A stretch of 16,222 nucleotides of DNA from Pseudomonadota bacterium (GTDB lineage Bacteria; Desulfobacterota; JADFVX01). The notes under the pieces were generated by a model. The model was not told the DNA's origin and did no database searches. It worked only from the letters and a program-made list of their open reading frames with translations. This document shows, one piece after another, positions 1 through 6,942 of the stretch. The stretch's first letter is position 1. Every line of letters starts with the position of its first letter. A program made the position numbers and the translations under genes. The stretch is from NCBI GenBank assembly GCA_015222555.1, contig JADFVM010000333.1, positions 1 to 16,222 on the forward strand, read 5' to 3'.

Positions 1-225
1 CGTTGGGGCCCAAGGGTAATTGATATCGATATCCTGTTATACGATGATCTTATCCTGTCAGAAAAGGAGCTGAAAATCCCTCATCCGGAAATGAAAGAGA
101 GAATCTTTGTCATGGTTCCACTGTCTGAAATAGGATATAATGTCCTACACCCCTTGACAGGCAAGACAATTGGTGAAATGGCATCGGGCCTTTCCGGTTT
201 GGAGAGTATTAAAAAATGGGAATAA
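1..225 (+). CDS. folK: 2-amino-4-hydroxy-6-hydroxymethyldihydropteridine pyrophosphokinase, C-terminal part (partial)
   Basis: The open frame enters from the left edge (frame 1) and ends at TAA 223-225, leaving 74 codons. The visible part begins RWGPRVIDIDILLYDD and continues with IPHPEMKERIFVMVPLSEI. These match the conserved FolK C-terminal half: the R-x-GPR-x-IDxDIL block, whose two acidic residues bind the catalytic Mg2+ ions, and the IPHP...R.FV..PL.EI block. FolK transfers pyrophosphate from ATP to 6-hydroxymethyl-dihydropterin in the cytosolic folate pathway. The N-terminal half lies outside the window. The stop is 19 nt before the next start, so the gene probably shares a transcript with the lipoprotein gene that follows. 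There is no sign of truncation other than the window edge. Confidence 0.95.
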   Translation, partial: RWGPRVIDIDILLYDDLILSEKELKIPHPEMKERIFVMVPLSEIGYNVLHPLTGKTIGEMASGLSGLESIKKWE

Positions 226-244
226 GTCATTGAAGGGACATTTA

Positions 245-817
245 GTGAAAAATCTTTTTTGTATTCTTTTTATGGTTTGCACCATAAGTCTATTGGTTGT
301 CGCTTGCAATGATAATCAAAAGAAGGACGCTTCGAAGAAAGAGGAAAAATCTGAAAGCCTGGAAACACATCGAAGTAAAGAGGATTATGCAGAGGCGATC
401 AGGAACTTCATTGAACTTCTGGAAAAGGAGCCTGATAATGTTGTGCTTCTTATTTCTCTCGGGAATGCCTATTTTGATGTAGGTATGGATCCGGAAGCGA
501 TAAAGATGTATAAAAAAGCATTGCAGATCTATCCTGACAATGTTTCCGTAAGAACAGATCTTGGCACGTCATACAGACGATCAGGGCAAACAGACAAGGC
601 ATTGGATGAATACAAAAAGAGTCTTGCCATCGATTCGCGCCACTCCATCACGCGTTACAATGTAGGTGTTGTATACCTTTGGGATAAAAAGGACGTTGAT
701 CAGGCAATAAAAGTCTGGGAAGAATTATTAAGGATCGATCCCTATTTTGTCCTGGCCGATGAGATAAGGCATAATATGAAAACATTACGGAGAATGAAAG
801 CCGTGGGGATGAATTGA
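245..817 (+). CDS. TPR-repeat lipoprotein
   Basis: About 190 aa. I chose GTG at 245 because a GAAGGGA ribosome site (232-238) sits 6 nt before it and because the product then starts directly with a lipoprotein signal: a basic start, a hydrophobic run, and the lipobox VVA-C with Cys at about residue 21. Residue +2 is Asn, not Asp, so transport to the outer membrane is expected by the usual rule (inference). After a lysine/glutamate-rich linker come three to four tetratricopeptide repeats, seen as motifs such as NAYFDVGMDPEAIKMYKKAL, then SYRRSGQTDKALDEYKKSL and a final VDQAIKVWEELLRIDP. TPRs are protein-protein scaffolds, so no enzyme activity is expected. The partner is unknown. The gene ends 1 nt before the next start, suggesting coupling with the small membrane protein. 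A longer frame opens at 170 but would overlap folK and hide the signal. Confidence 0.85.
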   Translation: MKNLFCILFMVCTISLLVVACNDNQKKDASKKEEKSESLETHRSKEDYAEAIRNFIELLEKEPDNVVLLISLGNAYFDVGMDPEAIKMYKKALQIYPDNVSVRTDLGTSYRRSGQTDKALDEYKKSLAIDSRHSITRYNVGVVYLWDKKDVDQAIKVWEELLRIDPYFVLADEIRHNMKTLRRMKAVGMN

Positions 818-818
818 A

Positions 819-1064
819 ATGATAATCCGCCTGATTATTTATCTTGTCCTCATTTATTTTGCAATTAAGCTGATCAGGGGAATTTTTTCGCCCCTGCAGA
901 CGAAGAACAAAGAAGCTGCCGATGAAACAGAAGAGATGGTCAAAGATCCTGAATGCGGGATTTATATCCCTGAAAAAGATGCCTTGGTTAAAAAAATAAA
1001 GGGCGAGCGATATTCCTTTTGCAGTGATGAATGTTATAAAAAATATAAGGAAAAGGTCAGGTAG
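819..1064 (+). CDS. Small one-TM protein with TRASH/YHS-like cysteine motif (PP0621-like)
   Basis: 81 aa. Residues 3-19 form one hydrophobic helix followed by basic residues, so the tail is probably cytosolic, anchored in the inner membrane. The tail holds DPECG (Cys46) and FCSDEC (Cys68, Cys72) followed by YKKY. This C-x(21)-C-x(3)-C layout with DP.CG.Y and FCS..C matches the small PP0621-type proteins, which resemble TRASH/YHS metal-binding domains. Metal binding is an inference from the family; the physiological role is not known. ATG 819 lies 1 nt after the stop of the lipoprotein gene with a weak GGGGAT site ahead, so translation is likely coupled to it. Confidence 0.82.
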   Translation: MIIRLIIYLVLIYFAIKLIRGIFSPLQTKNKEAADETEEMVKDPECGIYIPEKDALVKKIKGERYSFCSDECYKKYKEKVR

Positions 1065-1120
1065 TCGTGAACTTACATGAGCGGGAAAACTCGTCCTTAC
1101 CGGAAAAAAGGAGACTTGCA

Positions 1121-1585
1121 ATGCAGAAAAAGGCTTTGTCTGGCCTGACAGGATTAATTTTATTGTTTGTTGCATCCTTATCATTTAGCGCTGAGCAAAA
1201 ACCGATGACCCAAATGGAAGATGCCATTATTGCCGCGAAAAAATATCTCCCTGGAACGGCTATTAAGGCAGAGTTAGTTAATGTTGCCTTTGAAATAATG
1301 ATTCAAACAGAAGCGGGATCGCTAGAAAAGGTCTTCGTGAATGCCGAAGACGGAACGGTTATTAAGGGCAGGCTTGTTTCCAGAGAGGAGGCCGCAGACA
1401 TTGCCCTCAAAAGTGTGCGCGGGAAACTGGTGAGTGTGGAGCCTGAGGCAGACTTATACAAAGTCAGAATTGTGGCTAACACCGGGACGACATATGAAGT
1501 AACGGTAAATGCAAAAAACGGCGAAGTCGAAAAAAAGAAACGTATACGTTTTTATGATGAGGAATTTGGGGCCTGGTCTGAATAA
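1121..1585 (+). CDS. Exported protein with two PepSY-type domains
   Basis: 154 aa from ATG 1121, chosen because a GGAGA-type site (AAAAAAGGAGA, 1103-1113) lies 7 nt ahead and the product then opens with a clean Sec signal peptide (MQKKA..., hydrophobic 8-20, likely cleavage after SFSA at about residue 24). An upstream GTG at 1067 is in frame but would bury the signal. The mature part has two similar units at about 32-83 and 87-140. Each has a helix (MEDAIIAAKKYLPG; SREEAADIALKSV) followed by strands ending in an NAEDGTV or NAKNGEV turn, the usual PepSY pattern. PepSY domains are found in periplasmic and cell-envelope proteins, some of them peptidase inhibitors; the target here is unknown. It sits 56 nt after the small membrane protein and probably belongs to the same unit. 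Confidence 0.83.
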   Translation: MQKKALSGLTGLILLFVASLSFSAEQKPMTQMEDAIIAAKKYLPGTAIKAELVNVAFEIMIQTEAGSLEKVFVNAEDGTVIKGRLVSREEAADIALKSVRGKLVSVEPEADLYKVRIVANTGTTYEVTVNAKNGEVEKKKRIRFYDEEFGAWSE

Positions 1586-1671
1586 AGAAGCCAAGCGTAA
1601 GCGATTTCAGTAGCACCCTGTTTATTTCTCTTATTGACCGATAGGCGGGCAAAGCAAATAGGTGCGCCATT

Positions 1672-2526
1672 ATGGGCGAAAAAGGTTTAATGAAAATAGC
1701 CCTATCCTTTTTAAAGTTGACCCTTTTTGTTATTGTCGGTGTTTATATCAGCCTGTCATTAATGCTGTTGGCATTTCAATCTTCCTTTATTTATTATCCG
1801 GACAAAAAAGTTTATGGCACGCCTGCAGTACTGGGGCTTTCCTATGATGAAGTCAGCTTTAAGGCCGGCGATGGTGTTAAGCTGACGGGCTGGTTTATTC
1901 CTGCCGGCGATGCCAGAGGCGTTGTTTTATTTTGCCATGGCAATGCCGGTAACATCTCACACCGCCTGGAAACCCTGCATATTCTTAATCGCCTTGGCCT
2001 GAGCACATTTATCTTTGATTATCGTGGTTATGGGAGAAGTGAAGGGAAACCTTCAGAGAAGGGGACCTATCTTGATGCTCAAGGTGCATGGAATTATCTG
2101 ACTCGGGAGCGAAAGATACCCCAGGATGAGATCATAATCTTCGGCCGTTCTCTTGGCGCTGCCATCGCATCACACCTGGCCAAAGGCACTCACCCCAAGG
2201 CCTTAATCATCGAATCCGGCTTCACCTCAATGAGTGCCATGGCGGCGCAACTCTACCCCTACCTCCCTGTTCGCTTCCTGTCTCGATTTAAATATGATAC
2301 CAGGGCTTCAATCAGTGTTGTTCGGTCGCCCCTCCTCATTATTCACAGCAGGAATGATGAGATTGTCCCCTTTAGTCATGGAAGGAAGCTTTTTCAGGCA
2401 GCTTCAGGGCCGAAGAAATTTCTCGAGCTAAAAGGAAGACATAATGATGGTTTTATTGTTTCCGGGGGGGAGTATATAAACGGGCTGGAATCCTTCCTGT
2501 CCAACTATATACTGCAAAATTCATAA
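1672..2526 (+). CDS. Membrane-anchored alpha/beta hydrolase (BEM46/ABHD13-17-like)
   Basis: 284 aa if started at ATG 1672 (ATAGG 9 nt upstream); an in-frame ATG at 1690 with AAAGG 4 nt ahead is an equally good start, giving 278 aa. A hydrophobic helix spans about residues 12-36, so the enzyme is anchored in the inner membrane with its catalytic domain probably in the periplasm. The fold markers are in order: oxyanion-region HGNAGN (89-94), FDYRGYGRSEG (115-125), nucleophile elbow GRSLG with Ser160, acid Asp229 in HSRNDEIVP, and base His257 in GRHNDG. This is the layout of the BEM46/ABHD13-17 serine hydrolases, which include lipases and thioesterases; the substrate is unknown. It begins 86 nt after the PepSY gene and converges on the kinase gene with 17 bp between stops. 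I see no terminator hairpin there. Confidence 0.88.
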   Translation: MGEKGLMKIALSFLKLTLFVIVGVYISLSLMLLAFQSSFIYYPDKKVYGTPAVLGLSYDEVSFKAGDGVKLTGWFIPAGDARGVVLFCHGNAGNISHRLETLHILNRLGLSTFIFDYRGYGRSEGKPSEKGTYLDAQGAWNYLTRERKIPQDEIIIFGRSLGAAIASHLAKGTHPKALIIESGFTSMSAMAAQLYPYLPVRFLSRFKYDTRASISVVRSPLLIIHSRNDEIVPFSHGRKLFQAASGPKKFLELKGRHNDGFIVSGGEYINGLESFLSNYILQNS

Positions 2527-2543
2527 AAGGTAAGACAATGGGG

Positions 2544-5081
2544 TTAAGGAGTTTTTATGATTTCAACTCTGTTGCCACCCTTTTCTTTTGCCAGAGACAG
2601 GGCGGCATCTGTAATCTGCAGTAATTCATTTACCCTTTGACCGTTAAATTCTGATAAGCCGATGCTGACAGTTATTTTTAAAGGATGACTATCCTTGTCA
2701 CTCTTATTTTCAAGGTTGACAATTTCTGTAACATATTTTTTAGCAAGCCTTTTTGCTTCTTTATGAGGGGTGTTTGGGAATATGATTGCGAAAGTATCGT
2801 TTTTATAACGAGATAGAATATCGGATGTCCGGAGGTTGACCCTTAAAAAAGCAGACACCGTTTTTAAGATCCGCCTGACATTGTCTTCCCCTTTAGTTTT
2901 CTTAGCCTGCCCAAAATGATCGATAGTTAGAAATGCAACTCCCAGTGGCTCCTTATATCTTTTTGCCCTGCTTACTTCCTGATTAATTCTTATGTCAAAG
3001 TATGTCGAATTAAAAAGGCCGGTAAGTTCATCGGTGAGGGGCCCTTCTTCCTGTCCCGGAAGTTTCGAGGAAATGTATGTTGTGGAAGGCAGGTAGACAT
3101 TAAATGTACTTCCCTCGCCCAACCTGCTTTCCACATCAATATGTCCTGAATGCAGTTCCACAAGTTTTCTGGTTAGCGGCAGCCCCAGTCCGGAACCCTC
3201 TGTTGCTTTTGAAGTATCTGCCTGTTCAAATTCATAAAAGACTCTATTGAGGTCATCGGCACTGATCCCCATGCCTGTATCCCATATAGACATCTTAAGG
3301 AATTCCTCCCCTGCAGGCGCCCACGTCAGCGATTTGTCCCCTCTGACTTTTTCTAAGCGAATACCGGCCTTTCCTCCCTCATCGGTAAATTTGATTGCAT
3401 TTGAAAAAAGATTGTAAAAAATTTGTGTCAGTTTTATTCTGTCAGCCGAAATATTGATGTCAGTGGGTATGTCATTGATCAGTTTCAGACCTTTCTTTTT
3501 TGCAATTGTTCCCAATGCAGAGAAAATTTCGTCAACCAATCCCTTTAGCTGGAAATTATCATAATCAAGGTCTGACTTGCCAGATTCTATTTTTGCAAGA
3601 TCAAGGACATTGTTGACGAGGTGAAGCAGGTGCATGCCAGACTTGAGCACGTTGGAGATATATCGCTCCTGCTTTTCATTAATTTCTCCGAAGGATTTTT
3701 CAAGCAGAATCTCTGAAAAACCAATTATGGAGTTGAGAGGTGTTCGCAGTTCGTGGCTGGCATTGGCAATAAAACGGTCCTTCATTTCACTTGCCTTTTT
3801 TAGTTCTTTGTTGCTTTCCTCCAGTGCCCTTGTCCTTTCCCGCACTTTTTGCTCCAGACTCTCGTTAACCTTTTCTAACTCCATATTTTTTTCTTCCAGT
3901 TCTTTTCTGAGACGTTTTTCCTCAGTAATATTCTTGCTGATTCCAACGGTGCCGATAATGTTGTTCGCCTCATCTTTCAGCTGCGAGATGGTAAGGCTAA
4001 TGTCAACAGGTAAGCCATCTTTTTTCAGAAGAGTCGTTTCATAGTTATATATTGCCCCCTTCTCTTCAACCGTTTTTTGTATTTCTAATCGCTCTGCCCT
4101 GTTTGCATAAAGGGTGGTCACTTCTTTGTCTGCCATTTCTTCCTGGGGGAAACCAAGGATTCGTTCTCCTCCCTTTGAAAATTTTACAATCCTTCCTTCA
4201 TTATCTGTGGTGATAATCATGTCCTGAGAATCATTGAGTATACTTTGCAGATAGTTAATCGATTTTTCTTTATCATGAAGGAGCTTAAACTTTTCAATGG
4301 ACTGGGCGGCTGTGGCAGATATGAGACCAATGAGGGTTTTTTCTCTTTTCGAATAAGGCCTTGCCTTTAAATCGTGAAGACAAAGAATGCCAAGTGCCTT
4401 GCCATTTAGAAGCAGCGGTGCCGCCAGCATGGAATGAATTCCCTCCCTCAGAAAGGTGGTCCCCTCAAAAAGTGCATTATCTTTAATATTGTGAAATGCC
4501 ACCGGCTTTTTCCCTTTCAAGACCTTTGATGCCAGCTTATTCCCGGAAAGTTTCCACCCAGTATGCCTGGGTAATTCTACGCTCAACCCAATTTGGGAAG
4601 AGATAGATATCTCATCATCTTCGATGAGAGCGAGACTGCCGCCCGATGAGCCGGTAATCTGCATGGAACGCTTTAATATCTCATCAAGAGCCTCCTGGAG
4701 ACTTCCTGAAGCGCTTACCTGCTTGCTGCAATCATATAAACTTTTTATGTCAGCTTGTGACTTTCTATGAGAGTTTACGATGGTCCATAAAAGGCGGGCG
4801 CTTTCACCTTCAATGACGTCGATGGGGTAGGGGAATATTTTTTTAATTACTTCACTATGTTCGGGGAGACCTGTGGCATTGATGACGATGTGAGTGGACA
4901 GGTCTATAAGATCTTCTATTTTAGTGGATGTAAATATACCGTGTTCTTGTGCAATTTTCAGTGCCGGAGCATTTTTGTTTTTATCTACAATGCCGACAAT
5001 AGTAATTTCTTCCTCGCTTTCGAGGCTATCCAGAAGGGCGCACCCTCCTTTTCCCGCTCCGGATATTGCAATATTAACCAT
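2544..5081 (-). CDS. Multidomain sensor histidine kinase: Rossmann-like, GAF, PAS, HisKA, HATPase, degenerate GGDEF
   Basis: 845 aa, with a strong GGAGG site (5089-5093) 7 nt before ATG. No membrane segment is visible, so it is probably cytosolic. Domains in order: Rossmann-like fold at 1-100 (GAGKGG at 8-13, Asp33 ending the second strand, NATG at 69-71); GAF at about 115-265; PAS at about 275-390 with a PAC-like end; coiled coil 388-435; HisKA with phospho-acceptor His443 in SHELRTPLN; HATPase at 540-665 with N557/N561, DTGMGI (601-606) and GSGLGL (629-634); and a C-terminal GGDEF-fold domain from about 683. The kinase motifs are intact. In the last domain the GGDEF signature reads KNDTF (760-764), so diguanylate cyclase activity is unlikely. 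Asp33 would favour NAD over NADP if the fold binds a dinucleotide (inference). No response regulator lies nearby, so it is an orphan kinase here. Confidence 0.9.
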   Translation of the reverse strand: MVNIAISGAGKGGCALLDSLESEEEITIVGIVDKNKNAPALKIAQEHGIFTSTKIEDLIDLSTHIVINATGLPEHSEVIKKIFPYPIDVIEGESARLLWTIVNSHRKSQADIKSLYDCSKQVSASGSLQEALDEILKRSMQITGSSGGSLALIEDDEISISSQIGLSVELPRHTGWKLSGNKLASKVLKGKKPVAFHNIKDNALFEGTTFLREGIHSMLAAPLLLNGKALGILCLHDLKARPYSKREKTLIGLISATAAQSIEKFKLLHDKEKSINYLQSILNDSQDMIITTDNEGRIVKFSKGGERILGFPQEEMADKEVTTLYANRAERLEIQKTVEEKGAIYNYETTLLKKDGLPVDISLTISQLKDEANNIIGTVGISKNITEEKRLRKELEEKNMELEKVNESLEQKVRERTRALEESNKELKKASEMKDRFIANASHELRTPLNSIIGFSEILLEKSFGEINEKQERYISNVLKSGMHLLHLVNNVLDLAKIESGKSDLDYDNFQLKGLVDEIFSALGTIAKKKGLKLINDIPTDINISADRIKLTQIFYNLFSNAIKFTDEGGKAGIRLEKVRGDKSLTWAPAGEEFLKMSIWDTGMGISADDLNRVFYEFEQADTSKATEGSGLGLPLTRKLVELHSGHIDVESRLGEGSTFNVYLPSTTYISSKLPGQEEGPLTDELTGLFNSTYFDIRINQEVSRAKRYKEPLGVAFLTIDHFGQAKKTKGEDNVRRILKTVSAFLRVNLRTSDILSRYKNDTFAIIFPNTPHKEAKRLAKKYVTEIVNLENKSDKDSHPLKITVSIGLSEFNGQRVNELLQITDAALSLAKEKGGNRVEIIKTP

Positions 5082-5123
5082 TGCCTTTCCTCCACTTGAC
5101 AGGTCTTCTTTTTAATCGCTTTG

Positions 5124-5150
5124 GGTTGAACCCTCCGCAGCTTGCTGCGT
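5124..5150. repeat. Degenerate hairpin repeat, copy 1 (CGCAG-CTTG-CTGCG)
   Basis: CGCAG (5136-5140), loop CTTG, CTGCG (5145-5149) form a perfect 5-bp stem in a CCTCCGCAGCTTGCTGCG context. Two more degenerate copies with the same AGCTTGC core follow at about 5191-5211 and 5283-5305. It lies in the leader of the kinase gene. It resembles dispersed palindromic repeats of deltaproteobacterial genomes (recalled, not searched). Confidence 0.5.
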
Positions 5151-5151
5151 C

Positions 5152-5182
5152 CTGTCATTTTCGAGAAAGCCCGGAATGACAA
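5152..5182. repeat. Inverted repeat with GTCATT/AATGAC ends
   Basis: TGTCATT at 5153-5159 pairs with AATGACA at 5175-5181 across a 15-nt middle that includes CCCGG. The ends match those of the longer element between gspG and gspH (13967-14050), so the two are probably members of one dispersed repeat family. There is no U-run, so it is not a clear terminator. Confidence 0.5.
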
Positions 5183-5189
5183 GCAAATA

Positions 5190-5305
5190 CCCCGTCAGCT
5201 TGCTTCGGAGTTGTTTATTGAGTTCTTAAGGTCTGATCAAGTATATCCAGTAGCGTAGAGTTTAATGCCGTGATTCTACTCGTCCCCCGTCAAGCTTTAG
5301 CTTGC
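5190..5305. repeat. Degenerate hairpin repeats, copies 2 and 3
   Basis: CCCCGTCAGCTTGCTTCGG (about 5191-5209) is an imperfect palindrome. CCCCCGTCAAGCTTTAGCTTG (about 5284-5304) contains a perfect CAAGCT-TT-AGCTTG stem at 5291-5304. Both share the CCCCGTCA.GCTT core with each other and resemble copy 1 at 5136. They fill most of the gap between the SAP-protein gene and the kinase gene. I see no convincing promoter in this gap. Confidence 0.45.
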
Positions 5306-5342
5306 CACTATTTTCTTCCAGAGTGTACTTGCTCAAGATGTC

Positions 5343-5540
5343 TTATCCGTGAGACCTTGAGGCGGCCAGACAATCATCTTTAAAACAACAATCCATCTGG
5401 TCACAATAATTAATGGCCGTACCAAAGCAGTCGAAGTTTCCTTCCGCCTTCTGTATGGCATGAATCAGCTCAACCTTGGTCTTTTTCCCCGGCTTAAGCC
5501 CAAGCCCTTTAGCCATTTTCTTTACCGTTGCTAAATCCAT
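5343..5540 (-). CDS. Small SAP-domain protein with cysteine cluster
   Basis: 65 aa. Residues 1-32 (MDLATVKKMAKGLGLKPGKK, then TKVELIHAIQKAEG) form the two-helix SAP-like/Rho-N-like module, which in other proteins binds nucleic acid. The C-terminal half carries Cys38, Cys46, Cys51, Cys52 and Cys57 in the pattern CFGTA-x(3)-YC-x(4)-CC-x(4)-C, suggesting metal binding or a redox cluster (inference). Short proteins of this exact layout recur in Geobacter-like and other deltaproteobacterial genomes as far as I recall; their job is not known. A purine-rich GGGGGAGAGGA site directly precedes ATG 5538-5540. The gene is in the same direction as the kinase, 261 bp upstream, so the two may or may not share a transcript. 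Confidence 0.85.
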   Translation of the reverse strand: MDLATVKKMAKGLGLKPGKKTKVELIHAIQKAEGNFDCFGTAINYCDQMDCCFKDDCLAASRSHG

Positions 5541-5601
5541 TCCTCTCCCCCTTATTGTTGAAAACTGGTCTGATTTTTTATCGTAGTAAATGGATAGAAA
5601 A

Positions 5602-5629
5602 TCCTAGTATCAAACTTATTCCTAGTATC
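5602..5629. repeat. Direct repeat TCCTAGTATC x2, 18-bp period
   Basis: TCCTAGTATC occurs at 5602-5611 and again at 5620-5629, spaced 18 bp start to start (just under two helix turns). It lies 62-90 bp upstream of the minus-strand SAP-protein start, a position where a regulator could bind. Function is not shown; chance is possible in this AT-rich stretch. Confidence 0.4.
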
Positions 5630-5835
5630 GAGAAAGAGTATATTGTACCTCAATATAAATGTAAATTAGTTTTATTATGTGTCCATCTGGAAACTGGCAG
5701 TGCTGGAGTTAGTCACCAGAATTCAGCTGTAAGCGATCTCTCTGATTGTTTGATCTCAAATTGTTTTTGCCGACAAATGATTGCTCATAACTGGCCGCTT
5801 GAAGTAGAAAAGAACAGTTTCCCTCGTCAGTGATT

Positions 5836-5857
5836 GGGGGGGGAGGGGCAGGGTGGG
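5836..5857 (+). other. G-quadruplex-type G tract
   Basis: Runs of 8, 4, 3 and 3 guanines are separated by A, CA and T, a canonical G4 pattern (G3+ with loops of 1-2 nt). A further GGG occurs at 5865-5867. It lies on the coding strand about 100 nt upstream of the gspC start, in or near its promoter. Confidence 0.6.
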
Positions 5858-5891
5858 TTAAATAGGGCATAATAAAAGGGACGACTATTTT

Positions 5892-5921
5892 TTGGTAGAA
5901 TTGGAAAAACTGTGTTAATAT
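5892..5921 (+). promoter_or_regulatory. Possible weak sigma70-type promoter for gspC
   Basis: TTGGTA (5892-5897) and TAATAT (5916-5921) are 18 bp apart, each 4 of 6 to consensus. A better -10 match, TATGAT (5929-5934), lacks a good -35. A promoter is expected in this gap because the upstream gene is divergent; the exact site is uncertain. Confidence 0.25.
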
Positions 5922-5959
5922 AACCGTTTATGATAAATTTGTGAGGATCATTGCTGGCA

Positions 5960-6862
5960 ATGAATGAAAAACAGGTCGCCCTTTCAATAAAAGTATTTCT
6001 TCTCATCGTCTCCGCCTATATCTCTTCCGGAATTGTTGTGCAGTTAATCCGGGGAGGTATCCCTGCCACTGTTCCTGTCATGAAGCATGAGAAAAAAAAG
6101 GCAGCCGGCATGAGTCAGGTACGCAATCTGGAGCACTATGCCCTTGTCTGGAAGGAAAATGTTTTTGGCTCTGGAGGTGAATCTGTCAGCCGGGAGCCTG
6201 CATTTTCGGAAATTCAAAAAGTAGAAGTGCGGGAAGAAACTGACAAAGATAAGGACCTCCCCCTGTCCTCTCTTAACTATAAGCTTATGGGGACTGTTGC
6301 AGGCCCGCCATCGGCTTCATTTGCAATCATTGAAATTCCCGGAGGAAAGGGGCAAAAGCTCTATCGTGTGGGACAAGAAATAGAAGATGCGGAAATTAAA
6401 GCGATTAGAAGAAATATCCTCATACTTGACAATAATGGACGGGAAGAAAAGCTGGAAATAAAGTTTGATGAGAAGGTAATCTCCAGTCGCCTTTCCTCTC
6501 CTTCAGCGCTGTCTTCAGGGCGGGGTGTGACAAAGGTTGCTGCAAATAAATTTATACTTGACAGGAAAGAAGTGGAAAGGTTGTCGGGTGATGTGACTCA
6601 ATTCATGACGCAGGTCAGGATTGTCCCGAATCTGGTTAGAGGAAAAGCCAGCGGTTATAAAATGCTGAACATCAAGGCTGGCAGCCTGGTAGCAAGTGTG
6701 GGCTTTAAAAATGGGGATATTTTAAAGGAAATTAACGGAAAGTCTATCAATAGGCCCGAAGAGGCTTTTCAAGCCTATCAACAATTGAAAAGCGGGGGAG
6801 CCTTTACGATAGAGGTGGAAAGGAAAGGCAAAAGAGAGACAATTTATTATGAAGTCAGATAA
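5960..6862 (+). CDS. gspC: Type II secretion system protein C (inner-membrane/secretin linker)
   Basis: 300 aa from ATG 5960; an in-frame TTG at 5951 is closer to the GAGGA site (5943-5947) and cannot be excluded. There is a short cytosolic start, one TM helix (about 8-29), then a periplasmic linker with the ENVFG motif (66-70). The homology-region (HR) domain is at about 105-168 (NYKLMGTVAGPPSASFAIIE, then LYRVGQEI), and a C-terminal PDZ domain at about 215-298 has the GFKNGDILKEINGK loop. In the T2SS, the GspC HR domain binds the N0 domain of GspD and couples the outer-membrane channel to the inner-membrane platform; the PDZ domain affects substrate choice. It opens the operon but is separated from gspD by 190 bp, unlike the overlapping genes downstream. 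Confidence 0.93.
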   Translation: MNEKQVALSIKVFLLIVSAYISSGIVVQLIRGGIPATVPVMKHEKKKAAGMSQVRNLEHYALVWKENVFGSGGESVSREPAFSEIQKVEVREETDKDKDLPLSSLNYKLMGTVAGPPSASFAIIEIPGGKGQKLYRVGQEIEDAEIKAIRRNILILDNNGREEKLEIKFDEKVISSRLSSPSALSSGRGVTKVAANKFILDRKEVERLSGDVTQFMTQVRIVPNLVRGKASGYKMLNIKAGSLVASVGFKNGDILKEINGKSINRPEEAFQAYQQLKSGGAFTIEVERKGKRETIYYEVR

Positions 6863-6911
6863 TAGTTGACTGAACGACCCCGTCGACTAAGGGTTGCTTA
6901 AAAATAAATTC

Positions 6912-6939
6912 TTGAAAATATAGCCAAAGTTGATATATT
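6912..6939 (+). promoter_or_regulatory. Candidate sigma70 promoter ahead of gspD
   Basis: TTGAAA (6912-6917; 5 of 6) and TATATT (6934-6939; 5 of 6) are 16 bp apart in AT-rich DNA, 114 nt before the gspD start. A transcript from here would begin just at or in the inverted repeat at 6943-7016. It would let gspD and later genes be made independently of gspC. Confidence 0.45.
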
Positions 6940-6942
6940 GCG

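Larger units (their letters stand above)
5541..5959. other. Gene-free divergent spacer between the SAP-protein gene and gspC
   Basis: 419 bp separate two divergently read genes, so promoters in both directions should lie here. I see a 10-bp direct repeat near the SAP gene, a G-run tract about 100 nt before gspC, and only weak promoter-like hexamers. A 101-codon open frame (5528-5833, +) overlaps the SAP gene on the other strand and shows no family features, so I do not call it. Confidence 0.6.

Noticed and set aside
648..1184. 178-codon minus-strand open frame across three + strand genes
   Set aside because: It runs opposite to the end of the TPR gene, the whole small membrane protein gene and the start of the PepSY gene, all of which have clear family features.
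5528..5833. 101-codon open frame on the + strand in the spacer before gspC
   Set aside because: It overlaps the well-supported SAP gene start on the other strand, has no convincing ribosome site, and its product shows no domain, signal or family pattern.
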